Assembly: GCF_029267515.1 (NCBI RefSeq)
Contig: NZ_JAJUIS010000003.1
Span: 1-64,000, forward strand
From: Seleniivibrio woodruffii
GTDB taxonomy: Bacteria > Chrysiogenota > Deferribacteres > Deferribacterales > Geovibrionaceae
Length of the DNA stretch: 64,000 bases
Direction: 5' to 3'
Position 1 is the stretch's first letter; every line of letters begins with the position of its first letter. This document shows, one piece after another, positions 57,951 to 64,000 of the stretch. The notes under the pieces were generated by a model. The model saw only the letters and a list, made by a program, of their open reading frames with translations. It was not told where the DNA came from and did no database searches. Made by a program: the position numbers and the translations under genes.

Positions 57951-59340
57951 GTCAGGGGAACTTACGCAGCAGGAGAAACTTGAACTTGCGAACAAGGTAT
58001 ATCCTGCGCTCAAAAATCCGAAAAAACATCCCATTTTCCGGCTGCTCAGGTTTTCAGCGTCGGCTGTGATGCTTGTTCTGTGCTCGGCATGTGCGACAGT
58101 GGACACACCCGTTCAGCAGACTGCGGCGGCACCCGCCGGAGAAACACAGCAGCAGAATCTGGTCTCAATGTCAATCCGCAACGGCATAACGAAGCCGGAC
58201 GAACCTGCCGCCTTCGAGCTTGCCATGCCGGAATCGGACATTGCGCTGGCGTCAGTGTATAAATATTCAAAAGAACCCACAGTGCTCACCATAGCTCAGG
58301 ATGCAGTGGATTTCGATTACGAAAACGGTATTCTGGTCATACTGAAAAAAGACAGGCTTGAAACCAATTTTGCAAAATGCGTACAGATCAATTTCAGCGG
58401 AAAGTTCAATTCAGTGCAGCTCAGTGGGGAGCTTGCTCTTTTATCAGGGGAAAAAGAGGCTGCAATAGCCGACATCCGGCAGTGCGGCATTGTGCGTGAG
58501 TTCACCGGAGAGAACAAGGGCTACTTTCTAAATCAGTCAGGACTGCTTGAGTTTACTCCAAAGCATTATATCTTTTCCGACAGGCTGCAGACGAAAACTT
58601 ACAACGAGGGCGATTTTGTTGGCACTGTGATATATGGTGCGCTTGGCACCACGCATATGCTTTTTGCAACTGACACAGGCAAGCTGGCACTGATGAATAT
58701 GCACGACGGAAGGTTCAACGCGCTTTCACCCGGAAACTATAATATCAAGGATATCAAATATGTCGGTAACGATATTTACATCTATACAAAAGAGAACAAA
58801 CTGCTCATGCTGCAGGCGGATTTAGCAAACGGGACAATAAAGCAGGCCGGAGAGGCACAGGGTAAAGACGGGTGCTTTTTCCTGAAACGCAGCGGGAAAA
58901 TATATTGCGACGGATACATAACGGATATAAACACTGCTGAGAAAGCGGCTTCGTCAGGCGATTCCGGACTTTATTCAGAGGGAATGCTGTTTCTGAAAAA
59001 AGAGGGTGTCCTGTCATTTGTTGATTCTGAAAAGGTTTACAGACAGTCGGTTCTGATTGGCTCGCCAGCGCAGAACCAGGTATGTGTCAAAGATGGCAGA
59101 GGCTATTTTCTCGACCTTGATCTGAAAATAAAATATTTTACGGCTGACGGTGTGGAATCGGTTCCTTCTGCAAATCCGGAATCATGCGATTATGTGTTCA
59201 CGCTGAAAGAGGGCGCTGTAAAGGCAGCAGGCGGAAAGGTCATCTATGAGTTCGCGAAACCAGTCAACCGCTCTGTTAAGGCTGTTATGCTGAAAAGGAT
59301 AATCGGTCAGGACATCTATTACTATTTCGAGAAACAGTAA
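57934..59340 (+). CDS. Hypothetical lipoprotein, likely beta-propeller; probable TTG start overlapping murB
   Basis: AGAGAGG SD precedes TTG at 57934; lipobox LCSAC; repeated propeller-like strands. Confidence 0.6.
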   Translation: MALKNKSGELTQQEKLELANKVYPALKNPKKHPIFRLLRFSASAVMLVLCSACATVDTPVQQTAAAPAGETQQQNLVSMSIRNGITKPDEPAAFELAMPESDIALASVYKYSKEPTVLTIAQDAVDFDYENGILVILKKDRLETNFAKCVQINFSGKFNSVQLSGELALLSGEKEAAIADIRQCGIVREFTGENKGYFLNQSGLLEFTPKHYIFSDRLQTKTYNEGDFVGTVIYGALGTTHMLFATDTGKLALMNMHDGRFNALSPGNYNIKDIKYVGNDIYIYTKENKLLMLQADLANGTIKQAGEAQGKDGCFFLKRSGKIYCDGYITDINTAEKAASSGDSGLYSEGMLFLKKEGVLSFVDSEKVYRQSVLIGSPAQNQVCVKDGRGYFLDLDLKIKYFTADGVESVPSANPESCDYVFTLKEGAVKAAGGKVIYEFAKPVNRSVKAVMLKRIIGQDIYYYFEKQ

Positions 59341-59341
59341 C

Positions 59342-59626
59342 CTACCTGTTGTGTCTGGGACGTTTCTTAACAACGAGCGACGCTTCCTTCATCTTTCTGT
59401 AAATCTCTTCGTCTGAAACCTTGTTGCGCGCGGCATTCACATTGTGCTCGTTTGTCTGATAGCAGGGGGGCAGAGTGTTCAGAGTTATAGCCATTGTGTC
59501 AAGAATACAGCTTGAGCAGGTGCAGAGGTCGGGGTTATGCTCAAGAAAGATTGGGAAAATCTCCCATGCTCTCTGTTCGTTTACGTTTTTGAGCAATTCT
59601 ATGTCATATTGATTGATTTTAAGCAT
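59342..59626 (-). CDS. ComFB-family protein
   Basis: NPDLCTCSSCILDTMAITLNTLPPCYQ; start refined to MLKINQYDIE. Confidence 0.8.
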   Translation of the reverse strand: MLKINQYDIELLKNVNEQRAWEIFPIFLEHNPDLCTCSSCILDTMAITLNTLPPCYQTNEHNVNAARNKVSDEEIYRKMKEASLVVKKRPRHNR

Positions 59627-59683
59627 AAAAGCACCTACAATTTTTACTGGAATACAATGGAATATATCACCGCGGGGGGTTCT

Positions 59684-60676
59684 ATGCAAGGAAAAACGGC
59701 TGTAATCGGCGGAGGTAACTGGGGCTCGGCTCTGGCTGCGCTTGCCGCACATTCTTCAAAAGAGGTAGTAGTTTACGCACTTGAAGATGAGGTCGTGAAA
59801 AGCATAAACAATAGCCATGAGAACGCTGTTTTCATGAAAGGGATACAGCTTCCTGAGAACATAGTTGCAAAACCCTTCTCTGAAATCGAAAATATTGAGG
59901 CTGAAAGGGTAATATGGACGGTTCCAACACAGTTTTCAGGCAGAACAGCGAAGCAGTATGCGAAAGCTCTTAAAGGCAAAAAGATACTTATTGCCACCAA
60001 GGGAATAGAGATAGATACGGGCGACCTTATGATACATGTTCTGGAGCGCGAGTTCGAAGGCGGATTCGCCGTGATTTCCGGACCTTCTTTTGCTAAAGAG
60101 GTGGCGCAGAAGATGCCCACCGCAGTGAGCATCGCCGCGAAGGACGAAGAGGATGCGAAATGGTGGCAGAGCCTGCTGTCCACAAGCTATTTCCGCTGTT
60201 ACTACTCAAGCGACATGATAGGTGTTGAGGTTGGCGGAGCTATAAAGAACGTAATGGCTATCGCAACCGGCATATCCGACGGGCTGGGGTTCGGGCACAA
60301 TGCCAGAGCCGGACTTATCACCCGGGGACTGACGGAGATGGCTCGGCTGGGCATGTCACTAGGCGGCAAATCTGAAACTTTCATGGGGCTTTCCGGAATG
60401 GGCGACCTTGTGCTCACCTGTACGGGAGATCTTTCCAGGAACAGGCAGGCAGGGCTTAAAATAGCCTCAGGAATGACACTGGACGAAGTTACTGCGTCTA
60501 CAAATAACGTTGCCGAAGGGGTGTATACCACAAAAGCGGCGTATCTTCTCGCGAAACGTCTTGGCGTGGAGACACCCATAATAAACGAAGTGTACGAGAT
60601 ACTTTATAATAATAAAAAACCGCTGGATTCGGTGACTGATCTGATGAGGAGACCCCTCAAGAGTGAAAGCATATGA
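59684..60676 (+). CDS. gpsA: Glycerol-3-phosphate dehydrogenase [NAD(P)+]
   Basis: AVIGGGNWGSALAALAA; VISGPSFAKEVAQKMPTAVSIA; GLGFGHNARAGLITRGLTEM. Confidence 0.97.
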   Translation: MQGKTAVIGGGNWGSALAALAAHSSKEVVVYALEDEVVKSINNSHENAVFMKGIQLPENIVAKPFSEIENIEAERVIWTVPTQFSGRTAKQYAKALKGKKILIATKGIEIDTGDLMIHVLEREFEGGFAVISGPSFAKEVAQKMPTAVSIAAKDEEDAKWWQSLLSTSYFRCYYSSDMIGVEVGGAIKNVMAIATGISDGLGFGHNARAGLITRGLTEMARLGMSLGGKSETFMGLSGMGDLVLTCTGDLSRNRQAGLKIASGMTLDEVTASTNNVAEGVYTTKAAYLLAKRLGVETPIINEVYEILYNNKKPLDSVTDLMRRPLKSESI

Positions 60677-63075
60677 AAATAATCATAGACGGCAGCTATA
60701 TAGCGTTTCGCACTTTTCACAAATCCCCGCCGCTTACAAACTCCAAAGGGATTCCCACGGGTGTGGTTCACGGTGTTATGAACGTACTTCTGACCCTTTC
60801 GAACAGGTTCGGCAAAGATAACGTTTCCATAGTTTTTGACCATAAGAGCAAGAACCGCAGACACGAACAGCACCCTGAATATAAGGCGACACGGGATGCC
60901 ACGCCGGAAGACCTGAACGTTCAGTTTCAGATACTGGATGAGCTTATCCCGCTGACAGGGATAGCCTATTACCGCATTGAGGGTTACGAGGGCGACGACA
61001 TCATGGCGACCCTCGCGGCGCACGCAGAGGGCGAGGTGGGGATGCTCACCCGAGATAAGGATATCTTTCAGATAGTTGACGACAGGGTTAAAATATACGA
61101 TTCACAGACAAACGAGTTTGCAGGCAGAGAGCTTGTGCTTGAAAAATTTAAAGTGCTGCCGGAGAAGATGGGCGACCTTCTGGCGCTTACCGGAGACACT
61201 TCTGATAATATCCCAGGTGTGCCCAAGGTGGGCGTTGTCACTGCGGCAAAGCTGCTGGATGAGTTCGGCAGTCTGGACGGAATATATGCCAATCTGGACA
61301 AGATAAAGGGCAAGGTGAAGGAAAACCTTGAGAACAATAAGGAGCAGGCATATCTGAGCCGAAAACTTGTTGAACTTGATATCCTCGAAAAAGACCCAGA
61401 ACCGGAAAACCGCGAAGACAGGGCGCTTCTGATGGAAAAACTTCAGGAGTACGAGCTTAAAAGCGTCATCGACAAACTGAATGCGCAGAAGCCGGAAACG
61501 GACGAAGAGCCTCAGGTTCAGGTGATAGAGCTTAAAGAGTGTTCCCCTGCGAACATTGAACTGGTGCTTTTCGAAGGCGGAAAGATGTATGCGGCTGGCG
61601 GCGGCTGTTTTTACGAATACGCCGGACAACCTCTTGAAAACGTAAAATATTTCTATGATATAAAGCATATATATAAGCTGACAGGCTTCAGGTCTGAAAA
61701 TATTTACGACCTGATGCTTGTGAGCTGGCTGAACGATGCAGACACAGGCGGTCTGGAACGGGCGAAGACCGAGGAGCTTCCGGCTTTCATAGCGCGGCTG
61801 CTTGCATCTGCGGAGGCGGAGGTTCAGGCGCTTGGGGACAACAAACTCGAAAAGATATATTTCGACATGGAGCTTCCCTGCGCATACGTCCTTGCGGACA
61901 TGGAAACGGCGGGTATCGCTCTGGACAAGAGCGTTATGGAAAAGGTAGCAGACAGACTGCGCGACGAAGTGGGCGCTGTCAGCGACGCTATAAAGAATTT
62001 TGTGGGGCACGATATAAATCTGAATTCTCCCAAACAGTTGCAATCGTTCCTTTTCGAAGAGCTTTCCCTTATGCCGCCGAAAAAGACGAAAACAGGGAAC
62101 TCCACAGATGAAGAGGCGATAAAGGCGCTTATATCCCTCAACCCCATATACGCGTCAGAACTGGAAAACATACTTAAATATCGTGAGCTTACGAAACTGC
62201 TGTCAACCTATGCACTGCCCCTTTGCGACTATGCGGGTGCCGACGGCAGGATACATACTTCATTTAAACAGACGGGAACCGCCACAGGCAGACTTTCGTC
62301 CGTAAATCCGAACATGCAGAACATTCCCATGAAAGGGGATTACGGAGTCCTTCTGCGCAGTGCGTTTGTGCCTGCGGAGGGTTATAAATTCGTATCTTTC
62401 GACTATTCTCAGATAGAATTGCGCATCCTTGCGCATCTGACTGGCGACGTTAACCTTCGTGAGGCATACAGAAATAACGAGGACATCCACACCAAAACCG
62501 CAGCCGGCATATTCCACGTTGCGCCGGATCAGGTCACAAGCCATATGCGCAGGCTGGCGAAAGCCGTTAACTTCGGAATACTTTACGGACTGTCCGCTTT
62601 CGGGCTGTCCAGAGACACCGGAATTGCTCAGAAAGAGGCGAAAACTTTCATCGAAAGGTACTTTGCCGCCTATCCTTCGGTTCGTACCTTCATAGACAAA
62701 ACCGTGCAGGAGACGCGCACAAAGGGCTATGCCGAGACTATTCTGGGGCGCAGGCGATACATTAAAGAGATAAACAGCCGGAACAAGACCATAGCCATGC
62801 GGGGTGAGCGGATAGCCGTAAACGTGCCAATGCAGGGTTCTGCCGCCGATATTATCAAGCTGGCGATGGTTGAGTGCGGGCGGGTTATGGACGATAATAA
62901 GTACGATGCCCGCATGGTGCTTCAGGTGCACGACGAACTTGTATTCGAGGTGAAGGCTGATATTGCAGAGGAGTTTGCGCCAGTTATGCAGAAAATTATG
63001 GAGAGTGTCGTAACGCTGGACGTGCCTCTGGTTGTCAACGGCGCTGTGGGAAATAACCTTGGAGAGTTAAAATAA
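60673..63075 (+). CDS. polA: DNA polymerase I
   Basis: 5'-nuclease IVFDHKSKNRRHEQHPEYKATRDATPEDL; polymerase DYSQIELRILAHL, RRLAKAVNFGILYGLSAFGL, LQVHDELVFEV. Confidence 0.98.
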   Translation: MKIIIDGSYIAFRTFHKSPPLTNSKGIPTGVVHGVMNVLLTLSNRFGKDNVSIVFDHKSKNRRHEQHPEYKATRDATPEDLNVQFQILDELIPLTGIAYYRIEGYEGDDIMATLAAHAEGEVGMLTRDKDIFQIVDDRVKIYDSQTNEFAGRELVLEKFKVLPEKMGDLLALTGDTSDNIPGVPKVGVVTAAKLLDEFGSLDGIYANLDKIKGKVKENLENNKEQAYLSRKLVELDILEKDPEPENREDRALLMEKLQEYELKSVIDKLNAQKPETDEEPQVQVIELKECSPANIELVLFEGGKMYAAGGGCFYEYAGQPLENVKYFYDIKHIYKLTGFRSENIYDLMLVSWLNDADTGGLERAKTEELPAFIARLLASAEAEVQALGDNKLEKIYFDMELPCAYVLADMETAGIALDKSVMEKVADRLRDEVGAVSDAIKNFVGHDINLNSPKQLQSFLFEELSLMPPKKTKTGNSTDEEAIKALISLNPIYASELENILKYRELTKLLSTYALPLCDYAGADGRIHTSFKQTGTATGRLSSVNPNMQNIPMKGDYGVLLRSAFVPAEGYKFVSFDYSQIELRILAHLTGDVNLREAYRNNEDIHTKTAAGIFHVAPDQVTSHMRRLAKAVNFGILYGLSAFGLSRDTGIAQKEAKTFIERYFAAYPSVRTFIDKTVQETRTKGYAETILGRRRYIKEINSRNKTIAMRGERIAVNVPMQGSAADIIKLAMVECGRVMDDNKYDARMVLQVHDELVFEVKADIAEEFAPVMQKIMESVVTLDVPLVVNGAVGNNLGELK

Positions 63076-64000
63076 TGAATAAGCTGAATAATATTATCCG
63101 TGAGAATGCTGAGCTGAAAGAGGAGATGAACAGACTGGTTGAGCTGGTGAAGCGAAATCAGGTGAAACACGAAGGATTTCGTACTGTTGAGTTCTCTTTT
63201 TTGCTGGCGGAGAGCCTCAGAGAGATGATTGACAAGCCGCTTCATTATATCGAGGATATATTTGACGTTGACCGCGCCGTGATGTTCATTAATGCAGATG
63301 TTATGGATTTCGACCGCGAGAGCAACAACCTTGACCACAGGATATATTTCATGCCCTCAGGTGTGTTCAAGGCGTTCTTTCTGGAGCGCCGTCCGTATAC
63401 GGGTGATTCGAAACTTAATCTTATCAGTGAGTTCGATGTTTATGAGGATATGGATTCATATCTTATTGCGCCTTTGTTCCACGGGGACAATATTATCGGG
63501 AGCATCAACCTTTACAGTAGGGAAAAGGACAAATACGGCGGCGAAATATCCACGGATTTCATGAAAGACCTTTCCGCTGTTGCGTCCGTATCTCTGCAGA
63601 AGATGTATAACACTGAACTGATATTCCGTCAGACACGCACAGACTTTATGACGGGCACCTATAACAAGCTAGCCATGGCTGAGTTTCTGGAAAAGCTCAT
63701 GGCGGAATACAGACGGTACGGCACGGGCTTTTACTTCGTGCTGCTGGATATCGACAACTTTAAGCAGATAAACGACACTTGCGGGCACCTTACGGGTGAC
63801 AACGTCATAAGGGAGATTGCGGACGAGATAAAAGCGGGGCTGCGCACCAGCGACGTGCTCGGCAGGTTCGGGGGCGACGAGTTTTTCCTCATTTTGCCAA
63901 ACCATGCCAGCTCCGATATGTTCACTCTCGTTGAGCGGCTTCAGGATATAGGTAAAAAAGTTTTTAACGCATACGGGTTTGACTTTGCAAGCCTTTCAGG
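63075..64000 (+). CDS. GGDEF diguanylate cyclase with N-terminal sensory region, truncated by the window end
   Basis: LLDIDNFKQINDTCGHLTGDNVI and LGRFGGDEFFLILP; TAATG overlap with polA; no stop before 64000, so it is missing from the ORF track. Confidence 0.92.
   Translation, partial: MNKLNNIIRENAELKEEMNRLVELVKRNQVKHEGFRTVEFSFLLAESLREMIDKPLHYIEDIFDVDRAVMFINADVMDFDRESNNLDHRIYFMPSGVFKAFFLERRPYTGDSKLNLISEFDVYEDMDSYLIAPLFHGDNIIGSINLYSREKDKYGGEISTDFMKDLSAVASVSLQKMYNTELIFRQTRTDFMTGTYNKLAMAEFLEKLMAEYRRYGTGFYFVLLDIDNFKQINDTCGHLTGDNVIREIADEIKAGLRTSDVLGRFGGDEFFLILPNHASSDMFTLVERLQDIGKKVFNAYGFDFASLS

Noticed and set aside
1-64000. CRISPR arrays, tRNA/rRNA genes, prophage or defence islands
   Set aside because: No regularly spaced repeats, no tRNA cloverleaf or rRNA signatures noticed, and no Cas, RM, TA, integrase or transposase proteins in the ORF track.

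Overview
The window is a gene-dense bacterial chromosome segment, Gram-negative and flagellated. Gene content and order look Deferribacterota-like, but that assignment is inference from memory. I found no rRNA, tRNA, CRISPR array, transposase or phage genes. The main blocks are: (1) flagellar genes flgH, flgG-flgA-flgI and fliK-flgD-flgE-motA-motB-fliL-fliN-fliO-fliP-fliQ, the last followed immediately by a caspase-like protease; (2) envelope and LPS genes (lpxB, lpxL-like, waaA, lolD, a Lit/DUF1461-like protein, a TolC-like protein, a porin); (3) housekeeping genes (argG/argF/argD, glyQ, hisI, hslUV, murB, gpsA, polA, mtnP, engB, rsgA); (4) UDP-sugar genes, a Cys-rich methyl-accepting chemotaxis protein (MCP), nikR, a class D beta-lactamase, hypE and a GGDEF protein cut by the window end. 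Less ordinary signals are: fliP appears to start at AUU; the caspase-like gene sits in the fliR/flhB position; sigma54-type and one sigma28-type promoter motifs precede flagellar or orphan genes; a conserved module precedes perfect 12-bp hairpins whose stems differ between loci; there is an array of four consecutive palindromes; a perfect 131-bp direct repeat duplicates the 3' end of hypE; two families of dispersed imperfect extragenic repeats are present; a 32-aa membrane micropeptide is absent from the ORF track; and an RRM gene has a structured leader. Everything was read by eye, with no alignments or folding run.
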